From assembly GCF_047302405.1 (NCBI RefSeq), contig NZ_CP154853.1:1984001-2048000 (forward strand): a stretch of 64,000 bases of DNA, in the 5' to 3' direction. Both the position numbers and the translations under genes were made by a program. This document shows, piece by piece, positions 17,650 through 25,575 of the stretch (position 1 is its first letter; every line of letters begins with the position of its first letter). Below the pieces are notes generated by a model that was not told the origin of the DNA, made no database searches, and saw only the letters and a list, made by a program, of their open reading frames with translations. This DNA comes from Alkalihalobacillus sp047302405 (GTDB lineage: Bacteria; Bacillota; Bacilli; Bacillales; Bacillaceae_D).

Positions 17650-17790
17650 CTAGTCTGCTAAAAGTTCCTCATATTCCCTTTCGCTATCAACCACTTCCGG
17701 AAACTCATTTATGTCATTAATTGCTTTATAATCTTCTTCGGATAAGGCTAAGTACATTGCTTTATATTGTGTTGCGAATGATTGAGTCAT
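17650..17790 (-). CDS. Very small acidic protein
   Basis: 46 residues, beginning MTQSFATQYKAMYLALSEED. The ATG at 17790 has AGAGGAG at good distance. An upstream in-frame start at 17856 would lie inside the regulator gene. The non-coding stretch 17341-17649 on its downstream side holds an AT-rich dyad near 17615 and no clear gene. Confidence 0.5.
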   Translation of the reverse strand: MTQSFATQYKAMYLALSEEDYKAINDINEFPEVVDSEREYEELLAD

Positions 17791-17812
17791 ATGTTTTCTC
17801 CTCTTAATTGGT

Positions 17813-18493
17813 TTATTTTTTTCTCTTAATCGGTATTGAAATCCCATGACTTGCAAGGAGTTCCTTCACCTCATCAGCCAGATGTTTAGTTTTTTCATTG
17901 TTAGCTACCGAGGGTGAATTTCCAAACATACAAAGAGCCTCTAATACTACTTGCAATACATCTAAATGTTGAAATTCACCTTTTTCAAAAACTCTATTAA
18001 AATGCTCTAACATTTCCATATAAGATGAATCTCTTATTACGTTCATTAATTCACTTAAATCTTCATTTTCGTCTTTACGCACTTCGATCGGCTTTAAAAG
18101 CATATTTTCAGTTTGCAATAATAGTCCTTCTTTGACTCTCCTATGGTTTAGATATTTTCTTTCTGATTCATAAGGGTCAATCGTTTCCTCATATGAATAA
18201 TACTCCTCCGTTTCATAATCAAACCCTGTCTCAGTTACAATTTGCATTTCTTCTTTGGAGAGTTTGTCATAATAAGCTAATTCAACATCCACCATTTCAA
18301 CCCGATTTAATTCTTTTTGAAAATAATCCGAAGGAAGGTTAAATAGTTGAGATAATTGCTCTAACCTTTTTTCTGGTATTTTCTTCTTTCCTGATACCCA
18401 ATAATTCAAAGTAGGTGAACTAACTTCTATCTTCTCAGCTAATTCTTTATACTTCATTTTAAATACTCTTGAAATATATTCAATTCCAATCAA
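17813..18493 (-). CDS. XRE-family regulator of the element
   Basis: 226 residues from a TTG at 18493 with AGAGGTG upstream. A helix-turn-helix is clear at the N terminus (ELAEKIEVSSPTLNYWVSGK, then KRLEQLSQLFNLP, about residues 14-55). The remaining ~160 residues are acidic, contain a tyrosine/glutamate cluster (YETEEYYSYEET) and are probably an effector or multimer domain. A textbook promoter and a palindrome lie just upstream, so autoregulation is likely. This may be the switch regulator of the prophage. Confidence 0.75.
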   Translation of the reverse strand: MIGIEYISRVFKMKYKELAEKIEVSSPTLNYWVSGKKKIPEKRLEQLSQLFNLPSDYFQKELNRVEMVDVELAYYDKLSKEEMQIVTETGFDYETEEYYSYEETIDPYESERKYLNHRRVKEGLLLQTENMLLKPIEVRKDENEDLSELMNVIRDSSYMEMLEHFNRVFEKGEFQHLDVLQVVLEALCMFGNSPSVANNEKTKHLADEVKELLASHGISIPIKRKK

Positions 18494-18536
18494 CTTTAAA
18501 CACCTCTTAAAACAGATAACTTGTTTGCCTATAACG

Positions 18537-18565
18537 ATAATAAAACAATTAAATAATAAAGTCAA
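18537..18565 (-). promoter_or_regulatory. Sigma-A promoter of the XRE regulator
   Basis: Minus strand TTGACT (18560-18565), 17 bases, TATTAT (18537-18542). It gives a leader of about 35-40 bases before the TTG start. Confidence 0.75.
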
Positions 18566-18571
18566 CTATTT

Positions 18572-18591
18572 TAGGTTAAAAAATTAACCTA
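18572..18591. promoter_or_regulatory. Palindromic operator next to the XRE promoter
   Basis: TAGGTTAA-AAAA-TTAACCTA, an 8-bp perfect dyad with a 4-base spacer, 6 bases upstream of the -35 box. It suits a dimeric XRE repressor or activator. The rest of the gap to 18916 shows no gene. Confidence 0.6.
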
Positions 18592-18916
18592 TTTTAATAA
18601 CTTATTTTTCTTGTCCTGAATTAACATTATGGAGTTCCAACTCGGATCATCATATCCTTACCCTCTGTCGTGCTTTGTGGTGTAACTCCCTATGAAAGTG
18701 ACTTACACCGCAAAGTAACAACCTCCACAATCGTCACCTAAGAAACTTTAATTCATTTCAAGTGTAATAAGTATACCCAATCCTAAAATTGCTCACAACG
18801 CAAATATGAGCGATTTAGAGGGCATTAAATAGACAAGAGCCAAATTAATAGTAAAAATGAGCAAATGAGAATGAATTTTTCCTCGGAATTTAAACGTCTA
18901 AATCGTTTGATGAGAT

Positions 18917-19744
18917 TCATGATGACACCTCAGCTAATGCAGCCAACTCATCGTCAAAAATCTTATCAAATGTCGCCAATACTCCACGGTAAAAATATCC
19001 AAATACATTCTTGATTTTGCCATATTTAACTTTGTAAACTACACCTTTTAATACTCTATAAACAGCGTCCAAATAATTATCTAGCGAATAATCTAAAGCA
19101 CACTTACTGTAAGCTAATTGGACTTTGTTGTAGAGTTTAACGATATCTTTCTCGTTTTTTGAGATTAAATTAGCATACATGGCGAAGCGCTCAGGGATAT
19201 AAGTTGGCAAAATCAGCTGATTTTTAATAGATTTGTCGTGCGTTACGTTATTATGATCTTTAGTTTTTTTAGATGTTAGATTAATAGATTGTTTTGGGTG
19301 ACAGGTAGCCGGCACATCGGCTGTGACAGGCTCCACAACAGGCTCAGATTCCTCTGCAATCGGCTCAAATGGAACGATTACAAATGTATTACTAGTTTGT
19401 CCTCTTCGTCTATTATCTTGCGTCTGATGGACTGTGATGATATTTAAATCGACTAACTCTTTAATATATCGTTGTATAGTGCGAGTCGTGACACCTAGCT
19501 TATCGGCCATCGTTTTGTTGGACATATAAGAAACACCAAGTATAACAACGCTATGCTGACTCATGATGGATAATAATTGCACGATAGACTCTTTACATGA
19601 ATAAGCCTTTAAAGTCTCCATATGAGCGGATACGGATTGATTTAAGCCATCTAGCGTGTCGTGTGACTGTAATGTGTGGCGGTCTGTTGATAATACATAG
19701 TCTGGATTGCGTTTTAATAGTGGATTAATATTGATATTGATCAT
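18917..19744 (-). CDS. Winged-helix DNA-binding protein, possible replication initiator
   Basis: 275 residues from the ATG at 19744, which has AAAGGAG eight bases upstream. A longer frame to 19813 lacks a ribosome site. Residues ~45-130 hold a helix-turn-helix of the HTH_36 type (MADKLGVTTRTIQRYIKELV, then the DLNIITV wing), followed by a variable Glu/Pro/Val linker and a helical C-terminal domain. Proteins of this layout are common in Bacillus plasmids and phages and often act in replication initiation, which is inference here. A predicted small RNA is made on the opposite strand just upstream, as for plasmid initiators under antisense control. Confidence 0.6.
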   Translation of the reverse strand: MINININPLLKRNPDYVLSTDRHTLQSHDTLDGLNQSVSAHMETLKAYSCKESIVQLLSIMSQHSVVILGVSYMSNKTMADKLGVTTRTIQRYIKELVDLNIITVHQTQDNRRRGQTSNTFVIVPFEPIAEESEPVVEPVTADVPATCHPKQSINLTSKKTKDHNNVTHDKSIKNQLILPTYIPERFAMYANLISKNEKDIVKLYNKVQLAYSKCALDYSLDNYLDAVYRVLKGVVYKVKYGKIKNVFGYFYRGVLATFDKIFDDELAALAEVSS

Positions 19745-19834
19745 TTTGTTGGTCTCCTTTGAATAAAAGGACACTTGCCAACCTGTCACCCTCTGTTGTG
19801 TTTTGCGACACACTTAAAGAAACCTACAAAACTG

Positions 19835-19864
19835 TTGATTTTTTTGAGGTGGGTATGATAAAAT
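19835..19864 (+). promoter_or_regulatory. Promoter of a plus-strand small RNA
   Basis: TTGATT (19835-19840), 18 bases, TAAAAT (19859-19864) preceded by TGA, an extended -10. Transcription would start near 19871. Confidence 0.6.
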
Positions 19865-19870
19865 AATACC

Positions 19871-19932
19871 AGTGAGATATTATCAGTGGTTGGCATTAGA
19901 GGAGCAGTGAACTCCCCTAGTGTCTTTTTTTT
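19871..19932 (+). ncRNA. Predicted small antisense RNA
   Basis: A start near 19871 and a terminator at 19892-19932 define an RNA of about 60 bases. The terminator is a 13-bp stem, GGCATTAGAGGAG with CTCCCCTAGTGTC (one mismatch), a 7-base loop and eight U. A short 5' hairpin (ACCA...TGGT) precedes it. All genes around are on the minus strand with small gaps, so the RNA would be antisense to the leader of the winged-helix gene. Confidence 0.5.
19892..19932 (+). terminator. Rho-independent terminator of the small RNA
   Basis: Stem 19892-19904 with 19912-19924, then T8 at 19925-19932. The T-run follows the stem immediately, and only on the plus strand. Confidence 0.75.
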
Positions 19933-19936
19933 AATT

Positions 19937-20138
19937 TTAATTTTTGATTAGATTTACCAATGCTAAAAGCGAATGTGCTAGCTCCTCAGCTTCCTCAATA
20001 CTGAGAGCGATATATCGCCATCTGATTCGATTAAAATGGCGTGTGGTTCGTCTTTAAGACTCCTAGCTACTCTACATCTGTATATAACAATTGTGTCTGT
20101 ACTGTGATGTGAGAGCGTATAGCAACATTCTCACTCAT
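19937..20138 (-). pseudogene. Broken small phage gene (two frameshifts)
   Basis: The ATG at 20138 has a perfect AGGAGG, but the frame stops after 23 codons. Joining three frames restores one protein of about 66 residues: MSENVAIRSHITVQ in the first, RCRVARSLKDEPHAILIESD in the second and LSIEEAEELAHSLLALVNLI in the third, ending KN and a stop at 19937. The second break is a CT duplication in CGCTCTCAG. The first looks like one lost base near 20080. Sequencing error is the alternative. Confidence 0.5.
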
Positions 20139-20142
20139 GTAA

Positions 20143-20415
20143 TTAATCCTCCTCGATCGTTAATCCAAGTCGTCTAAAATCAACGTGATCGATAATATCG
20201 AACGTATAGTATGCCTTTCGCTTGTTGCTGCTGTGATAGGCCATAATGACTTTAAAACTTAATCCACGGGCATCTTTGGTGTATAAATTTACAAATGGTA
20301 GATCGACAGAGTAGCGAACGATTACATCATTGTCGATATTGTCTTTTAACTCTTTAATAAACTCCGTTGACGTTTGTTTTTCTAATTCGGTAAAATTGAA
20401 AGTTGAAGTGGTCAT
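20143..20415 (-). CDS. Small hypothetical phage protein
   Basis: 90 residues with AGGGGAGG upstream. Mixed alpha/beta, no motif recognised. It shares a start like MTT(S/T)T with the gene before it, and its stop is 4 bases before the start of the broken gene, so the three form one transcript. Confidence 0.5.
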   Translation of the reverse strand: MTTSTFNFTELEKQTSTEFIKELKDNIDNDVIVRYSVDLPFVNLYTKDARGLSFKVIMAYHSSNKRKAYYTFDIIDHVDFRRLGLTIEED

Positions 20416-20428
20416 GAATTTCCCTCCC

Positions 20429-20650
20429 CTAGTTAAAGACTCCTAAATTTTGAAATCCGATTAAATTGATATCATCTTTAGTACCATCTATTTCCATTTG
20501 CTCCATATAGTTGAGTACATTTGCAATGGCCAATGGTCGTAATTGGTCTTTGTTTACTTCTCGTTGTGTAAAAACATTGGTGGTAATTTGAGAATCCTTA
20601 ACTTGTGCGACAACTTTGTAGCGGATTTGCGTTCGTGTAGTTGTGGTCAT
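20429..20650 (-). CDS. Small hypothetical phage protein
   Basis: 73 residues beginning MTTTTRTQIRYKVVAQVKDS, predicted beta-rich then helical. It is the first gene of the element at its right-hand side. Upstream are four GGTCACT repeats, then queF. Confidence 0.5.
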   Translation of the reverse strand: MTTTTRTQIRYKVVAQVKDSQITTNVFTQREVNKDQLRPLAIANVLNYMEQMEIDGTKDDINLIGFQNLGVFN

Positions 20651-20733
20651 TTTATCAGCTCCCTAGTTTTAAATTTAAATACAAAAATGCCCACCGCTTA
20701 AACAAACGATAGGCAATGATCACATATTAAATT

Positions 20734-20795
20734 GGTCACTCATTATTTTTTATATTGGTCACTTTTGTTTGAAAGTGGTCACTCAAATGGTCACT
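20734..20795. repeat. Four direct GGTCACT repeats (iteron-like) at the element's right edge
   Basis: GGTCACT occurs at 20734, 20757, 20777 and 20789, all in the same direction and most followed by T or C. Spacings are 23, 20 and 12 bases. They fill the gap between queF and the first element gene. They may be regulator sites, iterons or recombinase arm sites. Confidence 0.55.
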
Positions 20796-20824
20796 TTCCG
20801 AATTCAAATTCGCTTTTCCCACCA

Positions 20825-21322
20825 TTATCTATTATCAATATTTTCCGGATACAAGTCATGATTCATCAAGCGATAATTCGCGATTTCCTCATACTTTGTT
20901 CCTCGTTTTCCGTAGTTTGTATACGGGTCAATGGAAATACCACCACGAGGAGTAAATTTGCCCCATACTTCGATATAGCGTGGGTCCATGAGCTCAATTA
21001 AATCATTCATAATAATATTCATACAATCCTCATGGAAGTCTCCGTGATTACGGAAACTGAATAAATACAGCTTTAATGATTTACTTTCGACCATCTTTTC
21101 ACCTGGAATGTAACTAATATAAATCGTTGCAAAATCCGGTTGTCCTGTTTTTGGACATAATGAAGTGAATTCCGGACAATTAAATTTAACAAAATAATCT
21201 CGGTTTGGGTGTTTATTATCAAAGGATTCTAAAATGCCTGGGTTATAACTGAACTCATAGCTCGTCCCTTGATTTCCTAATAATGTCACACCATCTAATT
21301 CTGAATCTTTTCGACCACTCAT
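20825..21322 (-). CDS. queF: NADPH-dependent 7-cyano-7-deazaguanine reductase
   Basis: 165 residues from the ATG at 21322 (AGGAGG upstream), the same length as the B. subtilis enzyme. A longer frame into queE is not used. It reduces preQ0 to preQ1 for queuosine in tRNA. Visible features are the nucleophile Cys in FTSLCPKTGQPDFATIYISY, the QueF motif ESKSLKLYLFSFR, and HEDCMN. It is the last gene of the que operon, 13 bases after queE. Confidence 0.95.
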   Translation of the reverse strand: MSGRKDSELDGVTLLGNQGTSYEFSYNPGILESFDNKHPNRDYFVKFNCPEFTSLCPKTGQPDFATIYISYIPGEKMVESKSLKLYLFSFRNHGDFHEDCMNIIMNDLIELMDPRYIEVWGKFTPRGGISIDPYTNYGKRGTKYEEIANYRLMNHDLYPENIDNR

Positions 21323-21335
21323 TAATAAAAACCTC

Positions 21336-22046
21336 CTAAACGCCTCTTTTATTGCCCCATAATAGTGTGTGCAATTGTGGCAAAACTTTTGCATCATTCA
21401 TTACTTGCGAATTAATCGTTCTCTCAATTAACCATTCATAACGGTTTAAAAGTTGCTGTAATAAGTTGTGATTCTCTTCCGTTTTTGAGTCTTCATTCCC
21501 CACTTGTAAATAAAAGGGTATGTTCGGATAACGCTTGTGAATGTTTTCTGCATAAACAAAATCAACATCATCAAAAATAACGACTTTGAGACTCATATTA
21601 TGATTGGCTAACTTATAAATGATCTCATCTAATTTTTCTAAATTGGTTTCCATTTTCGAACTTGGCGGTTTTGGTGAAATCGTTACTTCATCAATATCCA
21701 ATAACCAATCTTGCCAAATCGAACCTTGGGTTTCGATCGCTGTTTGTATTTGTTTCTCTTTTAATAAATTAACTAGTGCCGCAATCCCTTTATGCAAAGC
21801 CGGATTCCCACCTGAGATCGTCACATGAGAAAAGTTAACACCGCCAATTTGTTGAAGCTGTTCGACAATCGCTTCTGCTGTCATCAACGTACTTTTCCCG
21901 GTGCCATCCCATGTAAAGGCGGAATCACACCACGAACAGCTGTAATCACAGCCTGAGGTCCGCACAAACATCGTCTTTTGCCCGATGACCATACCTTCCC
22001 CTTGAATCGTCGGACCAAAAATCTCCATTACCGGAATCTTCTTCAT
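21336..22046 (-). CDS. queE: 7-carboxy-7-deazaguanine synthase (radical SAM)
   Basis: 236 residues. The iron-sulphur motif CDYSCSWCD (Cys-x3-Cys-x2-Cys) binds the 4Fe-4S cluster for S-adenosylmethionine cleavage, and the N-terminal GPTIQGEG is typical of QueE. It turns 6-carboxytetrahydropterin into carboxydeazaguanine. The ATG overlaps the queD stop (ATGA). Confidence 0.95.
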   Translation of the reverse strand: MKKIPVMEIFGPTIQGEGMVIGQKTMFVRTSGCDYSCSWCDSAFTWDGTGKSTLMTAEAIVEQLQQIGGVNFSHVTISGGNPALHKGIAALVNLLKEKQIQTAIETQGSIWQDWLLDIDEVTISPKPPSSKMETNLEKLDEIIYKLANHNMSLKVVIFDDVDFVYAENIHKRYPNIPFYLQVGNEDSKTEENHNLLQQLLNRYEWLIERTINSQVMNDAKVLPQLHTLLWGNKRGV

Positions 22047-22468
22047 CCTATTTCACTCGCCTTTGGACGATAGACAACATAACTTGTCGGTGTTTCACGA
22101 ACGATTGTTTGAATACATTTCGGCTGATTCGTTTGTTGTTTTAAAAACCGGTTGATCTCCGTCGTTATCGTTTCCGCTACGACTTCAGTTGTTGGGTGTT
22201 TCCCTTTAAAATCAGGATGATCATTTAAAATCGAATGATCATATTTTTTATGAATTTGATCCTTAATTAATTTAAAATCAATCAAAAAACCAATTGTATC
22301 GAGTTCATCACCCACTATCGTCACATTTATCGTATACGTATGACCGTGAACTTTTTGACATTTCCCTGCTAAATCATCATCGATATAATGAGCAGCAGAT
22401 AAGTGCATATCTTTATTTAACTCATAACGGTATGAATGCGGAACTTGAGGATAGTAATTATAGATCAT
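22043..22468 (-). CDS. queD: 6-carboxytetrahydropterin synthase
   Basis: 141 residues of the PTPS fold. Zinc-binding His residues are in LSAAHY and VHGHTY, with the catalytic Cys in GKCQKVHGH. It makes 6-carboxytetrahydropterin from dihydroneopterin triphosphate. It overlaps queC by four bases (ATGA). Confidence 0.95.
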   Translation of the reverse strand: MIYNYYPQVPHSYRYELNKDMHLSAAHYIDDDLAGKCQKVHGHTYTINVTIVGDELDTIGFLIDFKLIKDQIHKKYDHSILNDHPDFKGKHPTTEVVAETITTEINRFLKQQTNQPKCIQTIVRETPTSYVVYRPKASEIG

Positions 22469-23133
22469 GATAATTCCTCCCCTTTTTCTTCGAGGTATAA
22501 ATCAAGACCATTCTTTCTTAATTGACAGGCTGGACACTTTCCACAGCCTTCCCCTCTAACTCCTTCATAACACGTTAATGTCTTATTTCGAACAAAATCG
22601 AGAACACCTAATTCATCCGCTAATTGCCATGTCTCTTTTTTGTCTAACCACATTAACGGCGTATGAATCACAAACTGATGGTCCATCGCTAAGTTTAAGG
22701 TGACATTTAATGATTTAATAAAACTATCACGGCAATCTGGGTACCCACTAAAATCGGTTTCACATACTCCAGTTACAACATGTCTCGCACCGATTTGCTT
22801 GGCATATATGGCTGCAAAAGAGAGAAATAAATGGTTTCTACCTTCAACAAAAGTAGAAGGAAGTTCTCCGTCTTTACCAGCTTCAATTTCAATATCATCT
22901 CTTGTCAGTGCATTAGCCGATAATTGACTAATGAGCTGCAAATCCAATACTTTAAAGGAAACGCCTAACTCATCTGCAATTTCCTTTGCACATTCAATTT
23001 CATCTCGATGTCGTTGTCCATAATCAAAGGTAACCGTAGCCACTTCCTTAAACGTCTGCAGTGCCCAAACGAGACAAGTTGTGCTATCTTGACCTCCACT
23101 AAATACAACAACAGCTTTTTCATCTTTTAACAT
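22465..23133 (-). CDS. queC: 7-cyano-7-deazaguanine synthase
   Basis: 222 residues from the ATG at 23133, which has AAGGGGGG upstream. The longer frame to 23238 would run into the riboswitch expression platform. An ATP pyrophosphatase P-loop VVVFSGGQDSTT is at residue ~8, and the zinc site CYEGVRGEGCGKCPAC near the C terminus. It converts carboxydeazaguanine to preQ0. First gene of the operon. Confidence 0.95.
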   Translation of the reverse strand: MLKDEKAVVVFSGGQDSTTCLVWALQTFKEVATVTFDYGQRHRDEIECAKEIADELGVSFKVLDLQLISQLSANALTRDDIEIEAGKDGELPSTFVEGRNHLFLSFAAIYAKQIGARHVVTGVCETDFSGYPDCRDSFIKSLNVTLNLAMDHQFVIHTPLMWLDKKETWQLADELGVLDFVRNKTLTCYEGVRGEGCGKCPACQLRKNGLDLYLEEKGEELS

Positions 23134-23212
23134 TACGCTTTCCCCCCTTGTTTTTAGAAGAAAGAGCGTCCGTTCACTCCAGCTTTGAAAATCAAAGCGA
23201 TTAAAAAATATC

Positions 23213-23257
23213 CAAAAAAATAAGACCAAGTACTTCAATTAAGTACAAAGTGATCTT
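23213..23257 (-). terminator. Riboswitch terminator of the que operon
   Basis: AAGATC...GTACTT and AAGTAC...GGTCTT form a long stem, followed by a seven-U run on the minus strand, right after the preQ1 aptamer. Confidence 0.85.
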
Positions 23258-23260
23258 GTA

Positions 23261-23294
23261 TAGTTTTTTATAGAGGGAGTTTGCGAACCTCTTA
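23261..23294 (-). promoter_or_regulatory. preQ1-I riboswitch aptamer
   Basis: On the minus strand AGAGGTTC-GCAAACT-CCCTCT forms the stem, followed by the A-rich tail ATAAAAAACTA that makes the pseudoknot. This is the class I preQ1 consensus. With the terminator at 23213-23257 it would switch off queCDEF when preQ1 is plentiful. The bases from 23295 to 23494 hold the divergent promoter region. Confidence 0.9.
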
Positions 23295-23494
23295 TGGTAC
23301 GAATTTCACTAAAGCATACCAAACATCATAACATAAAAACATGAATGGTAGCTATTCTTTTTAAGCTTTGTTAAAATAATGACTAGAATGGTTAATTGGT
23401 TCAACTGGATAAGAATGTAATTCGTTCAATATTTCAATCCATTGACCTTACATAAGTAAAAAGATTGAAAATTCAAAGAAAAAGAGGGATAGTC

Positions 23495-24727
23495 ATGACA
23501 ACTTTTGATCAAAAATTAAAAAAGTATGCCGCTTTAGCTGTTGAAATTGGGGTCAATGTTCAAAAAGGACAAACATTAGTTATTCGTGCTCCATTATTTG
23601 CTGCTCCACTCGTTCGACTTGCAACAGAAAGAGCGTATGAAATTGGTGCTAAAAACGTGCATGTCGATTGGAATGACGAGGAAATTACAAGACTGAAGTA
23701 CAATCTTGCACCAGACGAAACCTTTTTAGAGTTCCCTGAATGGATTGCAAAAGGGTATGAGGAAATGTGCGAAGACGGGGCTGCCTTCTTAAGCATTACA
23801 GGTGCTGATCCTGACCTTTTAAAAGGCGTAGATCCTGAACGTGTGTCTAATGCGAACAAAGCAAGTGGAAAAGCAATGGAAGGGTTCCGTTCTTATATGA
23901 CGGCTGACAAGGTGAGTTGGTCGATTGTCGCAAACCCTTCAGTAGGTTGGGCGAAAAAAGTATTCCCTGATCTACCTGATGAAGAAGCAATTGAAAAACT
24001 ATGGGAATCAATCTTCCAGGCTACGAGAATTAACGAAGAAAATCCTGTTAAAGCATGGAAGGCTCATTTAGCTTTACTTGATCAAAAGATGAGTATTTTA
24101 AATGAAAAACATTACGACGCTCTTCATTACACAGGTGAAGGAACCGATTTAACGATTGAATTACCTGAAACTCATTTATGGATAAGTGGAGGCAGTGTCA
24201 ATAAAGATGGCCATTCCTTTGTTGCCAACATGCCAACAGAGGAAGTTTTTACAGCAGCCAAAAAGACGGGTGTAAATGGAGTGGTTCACAGTACAAAACC
24301 ATTAAATTATGGTGGAACAGTCATTGATAACTTCTCTTTAACATTTAAAGATGGTGCCGTTGTAGACTTTACAGCTGAACAAGGCTACGAGACACTAAAA
24401 CGCCTAATCGAAACGGATGAAGGGTCACGTTATATTGGTGAGGTTGCTCTCGTTCCACATGATTCACCTATCTCGAATACCAACATTCTTTTTTACAATA
24501 CGTTATTTGACGAAAATGCCTCTAACCATTTAGCTTTAGGTGCTGCCTATGCGTTTAGTATTGAAGGTGGTAAGGAAATGTCAAAAGCTGAGCTCGAAGA
24601 AAACGGTTTAAATACGAGTATTACTCATGTTGACTTCATGATGGGTTCTGCCAAAATGAACATCGATGGCATTAAAGCAGACGGCTCAAAAGAAGCTGTC
24701 TTCCGTGATGGGAATTGGGCTTTTTAA
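23495..24727 (+). CDS. ampS: Aminopeptidase of family M29 (AmpS-like)
   Basis: 410 residues from the ATG at 23495 (AGAGGGAT upstream), the same length as B. subtilis AmpS. Metal ligands typical of M29 are in place: Glu in MPTEEVF, Glu in YIGEVALV, His in ENASNHLALG and the His-x-Asp of THVDFMMGS. It removes N-terminal residues from peptides in the cytoplasm. Single gene between the que control region and a two-way terminator. Confidence 0.92.
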   Translation: MTTFDQKLKKYAALAVEIGVNVQKGQTLVIRAPLFAAPLVRLATERAYEIGAKNVHVDWNDEEITRLKYNLAPDETFLEFPEWIAKGYEEMCEDGAAFLSITGADPDLLKGVDPERVSNANKASGKAMEGFRSYMTADKVSWSIVANPSVGWAKKVFPDLPDEEAIEKLWESIFQATRINEENPVKAWKAHLALLDQKMSILNEKHYDALHYTGEGTDLTIELPETHLWISGGSVNKDGHSFVANMPTEEVFTAAKKTGVNGVVHSTKPLNYGGTVIDNFSLTFKDGAVVDFTAEQGYETLKRLIETDEGSRYIGEVALVPHDSPISNTNILFYNTLFDENASNHLALGAAYAFSIEGGKEMSKAELEENGLNTSITHVDFMMGSAKMNIDGIKADGSKEAVFRDGNWAF

Positions 24728-24752
24728 TTAAATAAAAGACATTTGTATAACA

Positions 24753-24801
24753 AAAAAGCTATCTCTTAGACGGTATATTTCCCCTCTAGAGATAGCTTTT
24801 T
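24753..24801. terminator. Terminator after ampS
   Basis: AAAAAGCTATCTCT pairs with AGAGATAGCTTTTT, with U-runs usable on both strands. The following stretch to 25105 shows no gene. Confidence 0.85.
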
Positions 24802-25105
24802 GATTTAGATGTTTCTTAAGCTGGATTTTGGTTCTTTTTAACTCATTATGGTATATGAAATTATATAATTGGGTTTTGGACTCTTCTTAAATTGATGCTT
24901 TTATTTGTGCTGTTTAACATCGAGCTTTTTGACTTAAAAGACTTACTTGTCATATTTATGCTGGCCAATACGTACTTTTTCGTAATAATAGTGACCCCAT
25001 TAAATATCCCTAGAAAATTTCTTCACTATTAACCTGATAATCGTCCTTTCACAAGAGTGATTATGATTAAAAGAGGGCAAGCTATACAAAAAGGAGGTGT
25101 CCGAT

Positions 25106-25345
25106 TTGAGTTCACCATATACTTGTCCTAGCTGTAAAACAAATCGAAGTCGTTTTCATATCATTGAACAAGTTCCCAAAGCGGTCAAACTAGATCCTAG
25201 TAGTGGCGATATCGTCGAAACTTATGAAGCTAACCAATTAGAGCCATTTCATCTCCCTTACCAAGGTCCAACTATCAAAGTACAATGTGGTGCTTGTGGT
25301 TTAATCGAAAATGAAGAACGGTTCGTTAAACGTGCTCAAATGTAA
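25106..25345 (+). CDS. Small zinc-ribbon protein, unknown
   Basis: 79 residues from a TTG at 25106, eight bases after AAGGAGG. A GTG at 25097 would overlap the ribosome site. CPSC near the start and CGAC at residue ~58 form a likely zinc ribbon. No function is known to me. Confidence 0.7.
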   Translation: MSSPYTCPSCKTNRSRFHIIEQVPKAVKLDPSSGDIVETYEANQLEPFHLPYQGPTIKVQCGACGLIENEERFVKRAQM

Positions 25346-25390
25346 GAAATCGTCTCAAATGGGGATTAATCCGTTTGAGATGATTTCTTT
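25346..25390 (+). terminator. Terminator after the zinc-ribbon gene
   Basis: GAAATCGTCTCAAA pairs with TTTGAGATGATTTC, followed by TTTG. Confidence 0.75.
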
Positions 25391-25419
25391 GTTCTTCCAT
25401 TTGTATTTCAAGAGATAAA

Positions 25420-25463
25420 AATGTTTTCAAATTAAGAAGCTGTCTACTTAATTTGAAAACATT
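25420..25463. repeat. Perfect 17-bp inverted repeat
   Basis: AATGTTTTCAAATTAAG (25420-25436) and its exact complement (25447-25463) with a 10-base loop, between two other terminators. There is no U-tract on either side. Confidence 0.5.
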
Positions 25464-25498
25464 GATCATGGAATCAACAACCATAGATAGTGGCAATA

Positions 25499-25537
25499 AA
25501 AAAAGAGACCAGAAAGAAATGAGCTCTTATCTGGTCC
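25499..25537 (-). terminator. Terminator of the esterase gene
   Basis: On the minus strand GACCAGA...TCTGGTC followed by TTTTTTT. Confidence 0.8.
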
Positions 25538-25575
25538 CCTCCACTTAAAATGATTTTTAGAACAGTCTCCGAGGT

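Noticed and set aside
20650..20825. Attachment site of the element
   Set aside because: The other end is outside the window, so a direct repeat cannot be matched. The GGTCACT copies alone do not prove it.
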